Shown: positions 34,496-42,477 of the stretch, piece by piece | Layout: every line of letters begins with the position of its first letter | How positions within the stretch are numbered: position 1 is the first letter of the stretch | Assembly: GCA_041687395.1 (NCBI GenBank) | Contig: JAWLCA010000005.1 | Coordinates: 62,001-126,000 of the forward strand | Source of the DNA: JAWLCA01 sp041687395 | Lineage (GTDB): Bacteria; Pseudomonadota; Alphaproteobacteria; Rhodobacterales; Rhodobacteraceae | DNA length: 64,000 nt | Reading direction: 5' to 3' | Translations under genes and position numbers: made by a program | The notes under the pieces: model-generated | Databases searched by the model: none | What the model saw: only the letters and a program-made list of their open reading frames with translations | What the model was told of the DNA's origin: nothing

Positions 34496-35197
34496 ATGGA
34501 ACTGAGTCTGTCGGCCGCCTTGTCGGTAGAAAGCGTGCTGGGGCATGCCTCGTACTTTCTGCTGGTGGTCTCGATGCTGATGCGGAGGATGATCCTGCTG
34601 CGGATCTTCGTCATCGCCTCCTCGATCACGGGGATCATCTATTACGGGATGATCATGTCGGACCCGGTCAGCATCTTCTGGGAAACGCTGCTGATCAGCG
34701 TGAACATCATCCAGCTGGCGATCACCGCCTGGCGCAATCGCGTCGCTCAGTTCACGACCGAGGAGCAACAGCTTCTGGAGTCCCATTTCAGGGCCTTGCC
34801 GCCCAGCCGGCAGCGGGCGCTGCTGAGGTTCGGCACCTGGACCGATGTCCCGGCGGGCACGATCCTGTCGACCGAGGGCGCGCCGGTGACGGCCCTGGCC
34901 TACCTCGCCAAGGGCGCGGCCAGCGTGACCAGCGGCGGCACGGTGGTCGGGCACTGCGGGGCTGGCGCCTTTGTGGGCGAGATCACCGTGGCCCGGGGCG
35001 GGCCGGCCAGCGGCACGGTGACGGCGGAGACGGACCTGCGCGTGTGGCGGGTCGATGCGGAGGCGGTGCGCCGGATCCTTGGGCGCCACAGCGATCTCGC
35101 CGCCGCGCTTGAGGCGGCGTTCTTCGTCTCGATCAGCACGAAGCTTGTGCAGAACAACCGCCGTCTGGCGGAGACCGGCCTTGTGGCGGGAAGTTGA
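34496..35197 (+). CDS. Membrane protein with cyclic-nucleotide-binding domain (Popeye-like)
   Basis: This 233-residue protein begins with three membrane segments (ESVLGHASYFLLVVSMLM, ILLRIFVIASSITGIIYYGMIM, IFWETLLISVNIIQLAITAW) and ends with a Crp-like beta-roll (residues 95-200) containing GTILSTEGAPVTALAYLAKG and GAFVGEITVARGGPASGTVTAETDLRVW. The layout of three helices and one cNMP domain matches bacterial relatives of animal Popeye-domain proteins, which bind cAMP. The phosphate-binding-cassette pattern GEx(...)R is present only partly (GEITVARGGPASGTV, no clear R-A pair), so binding of cAMP is uncertain. GGAG lies 6 bp before the ATG. Confidence 0.78.
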   Translation: MELSLSAALSVESVLGHASYFLLVVSMLMRRMILLRIFVIASSITGIIYYGMIMSDPVSIFWETLLISVNIIQLAITAWRNRVAQFTTEEQQLLESHFRALPPSRQRALLRFGTWTDVPAGTILSTEGAPVTALAYLAKGAASVTSGGTVVGHCGAGAFVGEITVARGGPASGTVTAETDLRVWRVDAEAVRRILGRHSDLAAALEAAFFVSISTKLVQNNRRLAETGLVAGS

Positions 35198-35238
35198 CCC
35201 GCCTTGCAGCCCGCGCGGGCAGACGGCATGACGGGGCC

Positions 35239-35691
35239 ATGACCGTCTTTCGTAGCCACATGGACGCCGCCCTGGCCGAAGCGCGCGCCGCCGGGGCGCG
35301 CGGCGAGGTGCCGGTGGGCGCGGTGGTCGTGTCCCCCGAGGGCAGCGTCATCGCGCGGGCCGGCAACCGGATGCGCGAACTGGCCGACCCTACGGCACAT
35401 GCCGAGATGCTGGCGATCCGCGCCGCCTGCGCCGCGACCGGGTCGGACCGGCTGACGGGGCACGATCTGTATGTCACGCTGGAACCCTGCCCGATGTGTG
35501 CGACCGCGATCTCGTTCGCCCGCATCGCGCGGCTTTATTACGGCGCGGCCGATCCCAAGTCAGGCGGCGTGGCACAGGGGCCGCGGGTGTTCTCACACCC
35601 CCAGTGCCACCATGTGCCCGAGATCTACGACGGCATCGGAGCCGAGGCGGCGGCGGCGCTGATGCGCGGTTTCTTCGAGGGGTTGCGGTAA
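35239..35691 (+). CDS. tadA: tRNA-specific adenosine deaminase
   Basis: TadA converts A34 to inosine in tRNA-Arg(ACG). The 150-residue protein has the deaminase motifs HAEMLAIRAA (zinc H and catalytic E) and PCPMCATAISFARI (two zinc cysteines), preceded by GEVPVGAVVV. The ATG at 35239 gives the standard N-terminus; the longer frame begins in the upstream gene. Its TAA shares one base with the ATG of the ceramidase-like gene (TAATG), so they are coupled. Confidence 0.95.
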   Translation: MTVFRSHMDAALAEARAAGARGEVPVGAVVVSPEGSVIARAGNRMRELADPTAHAEMLAIRAACAATGSDRLTGHDLYVTLEPCPMCATAISFARIARLYYGAADPKSGGVAQGPRVFSHPQCHHVPEIYDGIGAEAAAALMRGFFEGLR

Positions 35692-36347
35692 TGGACTGGA
35701 CGGCGCAGAGCATCGCCTATTGCGAGCGGACGGATCTCACCTACTGGTCGGAGCCGATCAACGCGATCACCAACGCGTCGTTCCTGATCGCAGCGGCGAT
35801 CATGGCTTGGCGGCTTCGGGGCGAGCGCCTGCCGCTGGCCTGGGCGCTGGTGGCGGTGCTGGCGGCGATCGGCATCGGGTCGTATCTGTGGCACACCCAT
35901 GCGACCCGCTGGGCCGGCACGATGGATGTGCTGCCAATCCTGATCTTCATCCTGCTGTATGTCTATGCGGCCAGCCGTGACTACCTGACCCTGGGCCGCT
36001 GGATGGCGCTGCTGCCGGCGGTGGTGTTCATTCCCTACGCGATGGTCTTTGCGCGCGCGGTGGGGATGGTGGTTCCCGGCGCGGGCGCGAACGCGATCTA
36101 TGCCTCGGTCGCGGCGCTGATCCTGATCTATGCCGCGATCCTGTGGTCGCGCGCCCCGGCGACGGCGTGGGGGCTGGCGCTGGGGGCAGGCATCCTGGCC
36201 GTTTCGCTGACGTTCCGGGCGCTGGACGGGCCGGCCTGCGCGGTGTTTCCGATCGGCACCCATTTCCTGTGGCACATCCTGAACGGCGCGATGCTGGGAT
36301 GGATGATCGAGGTCTATCGGCGGCACATGACGCGCCGCCCGGCTTGA
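35691..36347 (+). CDS. Ceramidase-family (CREST) membrane protein
   Basis: This 218-residue protein has about seven membrane helices and the hydrolase residues of alkaline ceramidases: YCERTDLTYWSEPINAITN near the N-terminus (E, S, N of the metal/active site), SYLWHTHATRWAGTMDVLP (H and D, near residues 65-80) and GTHFLWHILNG (HxxxH, near residue 195). It would hydrolyse an amide or ester bond of a lipid within the membrane. Alphaproteobacteria such as Caulobacter make ceramides, but no sphingolipid genes lie nearby, so the substrate is open. Start overlaps the tadA stop. Confidence 0.85.
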   Translation: MDWTAQSIAYCERTDLTYWSEPINAITNASFLIAAAIMAWRLRGERLPLAWALVAVLAAIGIGSYLWHTHATRWAGTMDVLPILIFILLYVYAASRDYLTLGRWMALLPAVVFIPYAMVFARAVGMVVPGAGANAIYASVAALILIYAAILWSRAPATAWGLALGAGILAVSLTFRALDGPACAVFPIGTHFLWHILNGAMLGWMIEVYRRHMTRRPA

Positions 36348-36496
36348 CCGGAATCGTCAGCGCGCCGCCCGGCGTCATGGACCCAACGCTGCATCGGACG
36401 CGTTAGCCCCTAGTCGCCGCGCGGCAGCATCACTATAGTTCGGGGTGACGCCGTGCGGTCTGGCCGCGCGGAAATGTTGGGTGACGGGGTTTACGA

Positions 36497-36580
36497 ATGT
36501 CGGGTAAGGGGCTGCGCAGGCTGGCCTACGTGCTGCTGTTGATGCTGATCCTGTACGTCTCCTTTGCCGGGGGACGCTGA
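36497..36580 (+). CDS. Tiny single-pass membrane peptide (27 residues)
   Basis: This frame encodes MSGKGLRRLAYVLLLMLIL...YVSFAGGR: a basic N-terminus, one hydrophobic segment of about 15 residues and a short Gly-rich end. It stops 2 bp before the ATG of the XpaC-like gene and so would be the first member of the operon. A start at 36497 with GGGGTTTACG upstream has only a weak ribosome binding site. It may be a real small membrane protein or a leader peptide coupling translation. I know no named family. Confidence 0.5.
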   Translation: MSGKGLRRLAYVLLLMLILYVSFAGGR

Positions 36581-36582
36581 GG

Positions 36583-37455
36583 ATGGCGCGGCGCATCATC
36601 GGACGCTACAGCCCGCAGGCGGGCAAGGCCATAGTTCCGCCGGCCAGCCCGAAGCCGGGGTTCGCCACGACGCTCCTGTTCTTCGCACCGCTGCCGCTGG
36701 CGCTGCGGGCGATCGGCCCCGATCCGGTCTCGATGGCGCAGAAGCTGGGGGCGCTGGCGCTTCTGCTTCTGGCGGCCTGGCTGACCCGCGAAGGCGTGAT
36801 CGCCCACAAGGCATTCGACGAGCGCCCGATTGCGCGCCGTCCGGCGATCCCACGCAAGATCTTCGGCGCGATCGTCACCGGCCTTGGCCTGACGCTGGCG
36901 ACGCTCGGCCCCGGATATGACGTGCTGCAGGCGGCGATCTACGGCCTCGCGGGAACCGCGCTGCACCTGGCCGCGTTCGGTCTTGACCCGTTGCAGAACA
37001 AGGGGATGGAGGGGGATGTCGGATTCCACTCCGAACGTGCGGCCCGCGCCGTGGCCGAGGGGGAGAAGCACCTGGCCGCGATGCAGAAAGCAATCCTGAC
37101 CACGCAGGACCGGCGGCTGGAGGAAGTGGTTGCAGGCTTCGCCAACCAGGCGCGGGAGTTGTTCCGGCGGGTCGAGGCCGATCCGCGCGACCTGACCGGC
37201 GCGCGGCGCTATCTGGGCGTCTATCTGGAGGGCGCGCGCGATGCGACGCAGAAATTCGCCGGTCTCTACGCCCAGACCCGCGACGACCGGCTGCGCAGCG
37301 AATATCTGGCGCTGCTTGCCGATCTGGAGGCGAACTTCGCCGCGCGGGCCACGCGGATGCTTGCGAACGACCAGACCGATTTCGACATTGAAACAGAGGT
37401 CCTGCGGGACCGGCTGCGCCGCGAGGGGCTCGCCGTGAACCGTGAGACCAAATAG
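36583..37455 (+). CDS. XpaC-like membrane protein (5-bromo-4-chloroindolyl phosphate hydrolysis family)
   Basis: This 290-residue protein has two N-terminal membrane segments (ATTLLFFAPLPLALRAIG, KLGALALLLLAAWL) and further hydrophobic stretches up to residue 130. A cytoplasmic helical domain follows (AAMQKAILTTQDRRLEEVVAGFANQARELFRRVEADPRDL; in parts RRLEEVVAGFANQARELF), typical of XpaC. In Bacillus, xpaC adjoins yaaN, a TelA relative; here the TelA gene follows 32 bp downstream, the same pairing. The biochemical role is unproved; the name comes from a phosphatase-like phenotype. Confidence 0.82.
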   Translation: MARRIIGRYSPQAGKAIVPPASPKPGFATTLLFFAPLPLALRAIGPDPVSMAQKLGALALLLLAAWLTREGVIAHKAFDERPIARRPAIPRKIFGAIVTGLGLTLATLGPGYDVLQAAIYGLAGTALHLAAFGLDPLQNKGMEGDVGFHSERAARAVAEGEKHLAAMQKAILTTQDRRLEEVVAGFANQARELFRRVEADPRDLTGARRYLGVYLEGARDATQKFAGLYAQTRDDRLRSEYLALLADLEANFAARATRMLANDQTDFDIETEVLRDRLRREGLAVNRETK

Positions 37456-37487
37456 CGCAACAACGACCTTTCGTGAAGGGAATCACC

Positions 37488-38681
37488 ATGTCCAACACCG
37501 TCCGCCAAGAGGCCGAGAAGGCGCTCGCCGAAGTCGAGGCCGTGACCAAGGCCATCCTGCCCGAACCCTCGCGCGAGTTGGTGCCGCTGGAAGCCGCGCC
37601 CCCGGCCGTGGCCGAGGATATCCGTCGCCGCATGGCAGAACTGGACATGACCGACACCGGGTCGATCATCTCTTTCGGCTCGTCGGCACAGGCAGAACTG
37701 CAGCAGATCAGCCAGGCGATGCTGTCGGACGTTAAGAACAAGGACGTGGGCCCCGCCGGCGACAGCCTGCGGCAGATCGTGACCACGATCCGCGGCTTCT
37801 CGGTCAGCGAACTGGACGTGCGGCGCAAGCGCAGCTGGTGGGAACGACTGACCGGCAAGGCGGCTCCGTTCGCGAATTTCCTGGCACGCTATGAGTCGGT
37901 TCAGGGTCAGATCGACAAGGTGACAGACGACCTGCTGCGCCACGAGCACAGGCTGCTGAAGGACGTCAAGTCGCTCGACAAGCTGTATGAAAAGACGCTC
38001 GACTTCTACAACGAGCTGGCGCACTACATCACCGCAGGCGAGGAGAAGCTGAAAGAGCTGGACGCGACCACGATCCCGGCCAAGGAGGCCGAGGTTTCAG
38101 CCGCGCCCGAGGCCGATCAGGTGATGAAGGCGCAGGAGTTGCGCGATCTGCGGTCGGCCCGCGACGATCTGGAACGGCGTGTGCACGACCTGAAGCTGAC
38201 GCGGCAGGTGACGATGCAGTCTCTGCCGTCGATCCGGCTGGTGCAGGAGAACGACAAGAGCCTGGTGACCAAGATCAACTCAACGCTCGTGAACACCGTG
38301 CCGCTGTGGGAGACGCAGCTGGCGCAGGCAGTCACCATCCAGCGATCGAAGGAAGCCGCCGAGGCGGTGCGCGCGGCCAATGATCTGACAAACGAACTGC
38401 TGACCGCCAATGCCGACAACCTGCAACAGGCCAACCGCACCATCCGCCAGGAAATGGAGCGCGGCGTCTTCGACATCGAGGCTGTGAAGAAGGCCAACGC
38501 GACCCTGATCGCCACGATCGAGGAAAGCCTGCAGATCGCCGACGAGGGCAAGGCCAAGCGCGCCGCCGCCGAGAAGGATCTCGAAAAGATGGAGGCGGAG
38601 TTGCGCGACACGCTGGCCTCGGCCCGGTCGCGCAAGGATGGCGTGGGCGAAAACGCCGGCGGTTCGGTCCCGGGCGTCTGA
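37488..38681 (+). CDS. Toxic-anion (tellurite) resistance protein TelA/KlaA family
   Basis: This 397-residue cytoplasmic protein is almost wholly helical with long coiled-coil stretches (residues 195-245 and 330-385) and matches TelA throughout: TGSIISFGSSAQAELQQISQAML, LRQIVTTIRGFS, RRKRSWWERLTGKAAPFANFLARYESVQGQIDKVTDDLLRHEHRLLKDV in parts (KVTDDLLRHEHRLLKDV), and ANDLTNELLTANADNL. Members confer tellurite or bacteriocin tolerance in some hosts but are mostly linked to envelope stress. The ATG at 37488 is preceded by GAAGGGAATCACC. It is the third gene of the operon. Confidence 0.9.
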   Translation: MSNTVRQEAEKALAEVEAVTKAILPEPSRELVPLEAAPPAVAEDIRRRMAELDMTDTGSIISFGSSAQAELQQISQAMLSDVKNKDVGPAGDSLRQIVTTIRGFSVSELDVRRKRSWWERLTGKAAPFANFLARYESVQGQIDKVTDDLLRHEHRLLKDVKSLDKLYEKTLDFYNELAHYITAGEEKLKELDATTIPAKEAEVSAAPEADQVMKAQELRDLRSARDDLERRVHDLKLTRQVTMQSLPSIRLVQENDKSLVTKINSTLVNTVPLWETQLAQAVTIQRSKEAAEAVRAANDLTNELLTANADNLQQANRTIRQEMERGVFDIEAVKKANATLIATIEESLQIADEGKAKRAAAEKDLEKMEAELRDTLASARSRKDGVGENAGGSVPGV

Positions 38682-38690
38682 TCCAGTCCG

Positions 38691-39617
38691 ATGGTCCGCC
38701 CCCTTGCCCTTGTGACAGCGCTGGCGCTGGCGGGATGCGCGCCCGAGGCGATCGCCCCGCCGGTGCTGACGCCCGCGGCCTCGCCGCGGCCGCAGGCGGC
38801 GGCGCCGCGCATCTCGGCCGAAAGCGAGGCGCTGCGCGCCTATTACGCGCAGGTCGAGGCGCGCCTGCTGTCGCAAGGGCTGTTGCGGACCGATGGCGGC
38901 GGGGTGGACACGCCCTACAGCGTGCGGGACCTGACCGAAAGCTTCGTCCGCATCGCTCTTTATGACGAATACGCGCGCGTCGGCGGTCGTCTGATCGCGC
39001 GGCCGACACCGTCACGGCTGCGCCGCTGGGACGAGCCGGTGCGGATCGGGGTGGACTTCGGCGGCACCGTCCCGGCCGCGCAGCGCGCCGCCGACCAGCG
39101 CGAAATCACGGCCTATGCCACCCGCCTGCAACGGCTGATGGGGCATCCGGTCAGCGTCGGCGGGACGGCCAACTTTCATGTCCTGATCCTGAACGAGGAT
39201 GAGCGCCGCGCCGTCGGGCCGCATCTGCAGCGCCTGATCCCCGGCATCGACGACCTGACCCTGCGCACCATCACCGAGATGCCCCGCTCGGCCTTCTGTC
39301 TGGTCTTCGCCTTCTCGCGCGGCGGCGCCGACACCTATGCCGCCGCCGTGGCGGTGATCCGGGGCGAGCATCCGGATCTGTTGCGGAAGTCCTGCATCCA
39401 CGAGGAACTCGCCCAGGGCATGGGCTTGGCCAACGACAGCAAGACCGCCCGGCCCACGATCTTCAACGACAGCGAGGAATTCGCGACACTCACCGCCCAT
39501 GACGAGCATTTGCTGCGTATCCTCTACGACCCACGCCTGCGCCCCGGCATGACCGAGGCAGAGGCCCGACCCATCGTCACCCGCATCGCCACCGAGCTTC
39601 TGGGCGGCGACAGCTAA
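38691..39617 (+). CDS. DUF2927 lipoprotein
   Basis: This 308-residue protein starts with a signal peptide ending in a lipobox (LALVTALALAGCAPE, cysteine near residue 16) and an Ala/Pro linker. The DUF2927 domain carries CIHEELAQGMGLANDSKTARPTIFND, where HEELAQ resembles a HExxH-like metal helix, and TAHDEHLLRILYDPRLRPGM. The family is largely restricted to alphaproteobacteria and looks like a metallopeptidase relative, but activity has not been shown. It would sit at the outer membrane, 9 bp after telA and 19 bp before the SPFH gene. Confidence 0.85.
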   Translation: MVRPLALVTALALAGCAPEAIAPPVLTPAASPRPQAAAPRISAESEALRAYYAQVEARLLSQGLLRTDGGGVDTPYSVRDLTESFVRIALYDEYARVGGRLIARPTPSRLRRWDEPVRIGVDFGGTVPAAQRAADQREITAYATRLQRLMGHPVSVGGTANFHVLILNEDERRAVGPHLQRLIPGIDDLTLRTITEMPRSAFCLVFAFSRGGADTYAAAVAVIRGEHPDLLRKSCIHEELAQGMGLANDSKTARPTIFNDSEEFATLTAHDEHLLRILYDPRLRPGMTEAEARPIVTRIATELLGGDS

Positions 39618-39636
39618 CCCGCTGAAGGAGACCGCC

Positions 39637-40737
39637 ATGGTTTTCGATTTCCTCAAAGGCCAGTTCATCGACGTCATCGCCTGGACCGATGACACCCGCG
39701 ACACCATGGTCTGGCGGTTCGAGCGTCACGGCAACGCAATCATGTATGGCGCGAAGCTCACCGTACGCGAGGGGCAGGCCGCCGTCTTCGTCCACGAGGG
39801 GCAGATCGCCGATGTCTTCGGCCCCGGCCTCTACATGCTGGAAACCAACAACCTGCCGATCCTGACCGCGCTGCAGCACTGGGACCATGGCTTTTCCTCG
39901 CCGTTCAAGTCAGAGATCTACTTCATCAACACCACCCGCTTCACCGGGCTCAAATGGGGCACGATGAACCCGGTGATGATCCGCGACCCCGAATTCGGGC
40001 CGACGCGCATCCGCGCCTTCGGCACCTACGCGATCCGGGTGAAGGACCCCGCCAAGTTCATGGCCGAGATCGTCGGCACCGACGGCGAGTTCACCACCGA
40101 CGAGATCACCGGCCAGATCCGCAACATCATCGTGCAGAAGTTCAGCCGCGTGATCGCCGCCAGCGGCATCCCGGTGCTGGACATGGCCGCGAACACCGCC
40201 GATCTGTCCAAGATCATCGGCCAGGCGATCGAGCCCACGCTGGACGACTACGGCCTGTCGATGCCAGAGTTGTATATCGAGAACATCAGCCTGCCCCCTG
40301 CCGTGGAACAGGCGCTGGACAAGCGCACCTCGATGGGGATCGTGGGAGATCTGAACAAGTACGCCCAGTTCTCGGCCGCCGAGGCGATGACCAAGGCGGC
40401 CGCCGCCGACAACCCGATGGGCGGCGCGATGGGGATGATGCTGGGCGCGGGCATCGGGCAGTCCGGTCCTTGGGGCGCCGCGCCGCAATCCGCCCCCGCG
40501 CACGCCGCGCCCCCCCCGCCGCCGCCTTCTGAAAAGGTGTGGCACATCGCCGAGAATGGGCAGACCAAGGGTCCCTACAACCGCGCCGACCTGGGCCGGA
40601 TGGCGACCTCGGGCGGCTTCGGACGCGCCACGCTGGTGTGGACACCCGGGCTCGATGGCTGGAAACCGGCCAGCGAGATCGGGGAACTGGCGCAGCTTTT
40701 CACCGTCATGCCTCCCCCCCCGCCGCCGGCCGACTGA
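39637..40737 (+). CDS. SPFH-domain protein, YdjI-like, with C-terminal GYF_2 domain
   Basis: This 366-residue protein contains the SPFH/virion-core module at about 30-250 (AKLTVREGQAAVFVHEGQIADVFGPGLYMLETNNLP; in parts VREGQAAVFVHEGQ and FGPGLYMLETNNLP). A Gly/Met-rich linker (NPMGGAMGMMLGAGIGQ) and a Pro-rich hinge lead to a GYF_2 domain (WHIAENGQTKGPYNRADLGRM, TLVWTPGLDGWKPASEIGEL). B. subtilis YdjI is of this type and works with PspA and membrane partner YdjG. It lacks membrane segments. Two C8 tracts (40510-40517, 40714-40721) encode the Pro runs and could slip. Confidence 0.9.
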   Translation: MVFDFLKGQFIDVIAWTDDTRDTMVWRFERHGNAIMYGAKLTVREGQAAVFVHEGQIADVFGPGLYMLETNNLPILTALQHWDHGFSSPFKSEIYFINTTRFTGLKWGTMNPVMIRDPEFGPTRIRAFGTYAIRVKDPAKFMAEIVGTDGEFTTDEITGQIRNIIVQKFSRVIAASGIPVLDMAANTADLSKIIGQAIEPTLDDYGLSMPELYIENISLPPAVEQALDKRTSMGIVGDLNKYAQFSAAEAMTKAAAADNPMGGAMGMMLGAGIGQSGPWGAAPQSAPAHAAPPPPPPSEKVWHIAENGQTKGPYNRADLGRMATSGGFGRATLVWTPGLDGWKPASEIGELAQLFTVMPPPPPPAD

Positions 40738-40743
40738 GGCCAG

Positions 40744-41844
40744 ATGCGCGCGAAGGTCGAGGAACATCGCTACCCCTGCGATCAGTGCGGGGCCGTCCTG
40801 CGGTTCGAGCCGGGGCAGACCCGGCTGACCTGCAGCCATTGCGGCCATGTGCAGGAGATCCCGGCCGCCGACCTGCCCGCGCGCGAGCTGGCACTGGGAG
40901 AGCTGGACCTGCGCGATGCTTTGGCGAACCACCTGCCCGCCACGGCGATGGAAGAAACGCGGGTGCTCTCGTGCCCCGCCTGCGGCGCGCAGGTCGAATT
41001 CGACCCCGCCTCCCACGCCAGCGCCTGCCCGTTCTGCGGCACCCCCGTCGTCACCGACACCGGCACGCATCGGCACATCAAGCCGCAGGCCGTGATCCCC
41101 TTCCAGCTGACCGAGGCGCAGGCCAAGGACTCGATGACCAAATGGCTGGGCAGCCTGTGGTTCGCGCCGAACGGGCTGGTGGAATACGCCCGCAAGGGGC
41201 GGCGGCTGGACGGGATCTACGTGCCCTACTGGACCTTCGACGCCGATACGGAAAGCGGCTATCGCGGCCAGCGCGGCGATGCCTATTACGAGACGCGGCG
41301 CGTCCGCGGCCCCGACGGCAAGATGCAGACCCAGCAGGTGCGCAAGGTGCGCTGGACCCCGGTACGGGGCCGCGTCGCGCGGTTCTTCGACGACCTGCCG
41401 GTGATGGCCTCCACCAGCCTGCCGCGCCGTTTCGCCGACGGCCTGCGCCCTTGGGACATGACCGCGCTGGAGCCCTATCGCCCCGATTTCCTGGCGGGCT
41501 TCCGGGCAGAGGGCTACACCGTGGACCTGCCCGAGGGTTGGACGATCGCGCGGGCCGAAATGGACCAGGTGATCGCGCAGGACGTGCGCCGCGCCATCGG
41601 CGGCGACGAGCAGCGCATCCAGTCGATCGACACGCGCACCACGGCCGAGACGTTCAAGCACGTGCTGCTGCCGATCTGGATGGCCGCCTATCGCTACCGC
41701 GGCGCATCCTATCGCTTCATCGTCAATGCCCAGACGGGGCGGGTGCAGGGCGAACGGCCCTGGTCGGTCTGGAAGATCGCTGCGGCCGTGCTGGCGGCGG
41801 CGATCGTCCTGGGTCTGGTCGCCTATTTCGCCGAGATGAACTGA
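40744..41844 (+). CDS. Zinc-ribbon membrane-anchored protein (YdjG-like)
   Basis: This 366-residue protein has two zinc ribbons at the N-terminus: CDQCGAVLRFEPGQTRLTC-SHC (CxxC at about 14-17 and 34-37) and CPACGAQVEFDP...CPFCG (near 78-100). A beta-rich domain follows (LDGIYVPYWTFDADTESGYRGQRGDAYYE, in parts GIYVPYWTFDADTES), and one C-terminal membrane segment (IAAAVLAAAIVLGLVAYFAEM). It is often annotated as replication-factor-Y-like, but the resemblance is only in the ribbons. It is 6 bp after the SPFH gene and closes the operon. The YdjI/YdjG pairing suggests membrane recruitment of the SPFH protein. Confidence 0.82.
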   Translation: MRAKVEEHRYPCDQCGAVLRFEPGQTRLTCSHCGHVQEIPAADLPARELALGELDLRDALANHLPATAMEETRVLSCPACGAQVEFDPASHASACPFCGTPVVTDTGTHRHIKPQAVIPFQLTEAQAKDSMTKWLGSLWFAPNGLVEYARKGRRLDGIYVPYWTFDADTESGYRGQRGDAYYETRRVRGPDGKMQTQQVRKVRWTPVRGRVARFFDDLPVMASTSLPRRFADGLRPWDMTALEPYRPDFLAGFRAEGYTVDLPEGWTIARAEMDQVIAQDVRRAIGGDEQRIQSIDTRTTAETFKHVLLPIWMAAYRYRGASYRFIVNAQTGRVQGERPWSVWKIAAAVLAAAIVLGLVAYFAEMN

Positions 41845-41920
41845 CAAGCGCGCGCCCGCCGCGTTCCGCGGCAGCCGCCACGTCGGGGGCTCGATGCCCC
41901 CGGCGCGGTGAGCTTCGGCT

Positions 41921-42337
41921 TCAGCCCTTGCCGATCTTCACGCGTTTGGCGGTCGACTCGGCAGGCTTCTTCTTCGGCACGCTGATCGTCAGGACGCCAT
42001 CCTTCAGGTCGGCCTTCACCGCGCCTTCGTCCACGTCGCTCGGCAGCCGGAAGCTGCGCGAGAACGACCCGAACTGACGTTCGCTGAAATACCAGGTGTC
42101 GCCCTTTTCCTCGCGCTCGGCCTTCTTCTCGCCTTTCACCGTGACCATCCCCTGGTCGACGGTCAGCTGGATGTCCTTTTCCTCGACCCCCGGCAATTCC
42201 ATCGCAATGCGATAGGCGCCGTCGTCGCTCGATGCTTCGGTCGCCGGGGCGACCCAATCGGCCAGCTTGGTGCCGAAGCTGCGGAAGGGTTCGTAGAAGT
42301 TGGGCCAGAAGCCCGTCAGGGAATTTTTCTCGACCAT
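41921..42337 (-). CDS. Hsp20 / alpha-crystallin small heat-shock protein
   Basis: This 138-residue ATP-independent holdase has the alpha-crystallin domain at about 40-130: YRIAMELPGVEEKDIQLTVDQGMVTVKGEKK (in parts AMELPGVEEKDIQL), WYFSERQFGSFSRSFRLP and the hallmark ADLKDGVLTISVPKK. The N-terminus (SLTGFWPNFYEPFRSFG) is the usual oligomer-forming part. AGGAGACTGAAC precedes the ATG. A perfect FNR-type box lies 85 bp upstream, so low oxygen may induce it. Confidence 0.93.
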   Translation of the reverse strand: MVEKNSLTGFWPNFYEPFRSFGTKLADWVAPATEASSDDGAYRIAMELPGVEEKDIQLTVDQGMVTVKGEKKAEREEKGDTWYFSERQFGSFSRSFRLPSDVDEGAVKADLKDGVLTISVPKKKPAESTAKRVKIGKG

Positions 42338-42421
42338 GTTCAGTCTCCTTTTTCCATGCCGGGCGCCTCCCGGTGGGTGCGCCCTTGCGCGTCACCCTGT
42401 CAGGGGCGCGGGCTGCGCGCC

Positions 42422-42435
42422 TTGACGCGGATCAA
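42422..42435. promoter_or_regulatory. FNR/Crp-type box between hsp20 and dtd
   Basis: TTGACGCGGATCAA matches the FnrL-type consensus TTGAYNNNNRTCAA at every fixed position. It is 85 bp upstream of the hsp20 ATG and 43 bp upstream of the dtd ATG. The distance favours activation of hsp20 and possible repression of dtd. Confidence 0.65.
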
Positions 42436-42477
42436 ATAGGTGCGCAGGTTTCCGCCCGGCAAGAGGGGGAAATCGGC

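Noticed and set aside
40744..41844. Primosomal protein N' (replication factor Y) annotation for the zinc-ribbon protein
   Set aside because: There is no helicase core; only the zinc-ribbon resemblance supports that name, and the C-terminal membrane helix argues against it.
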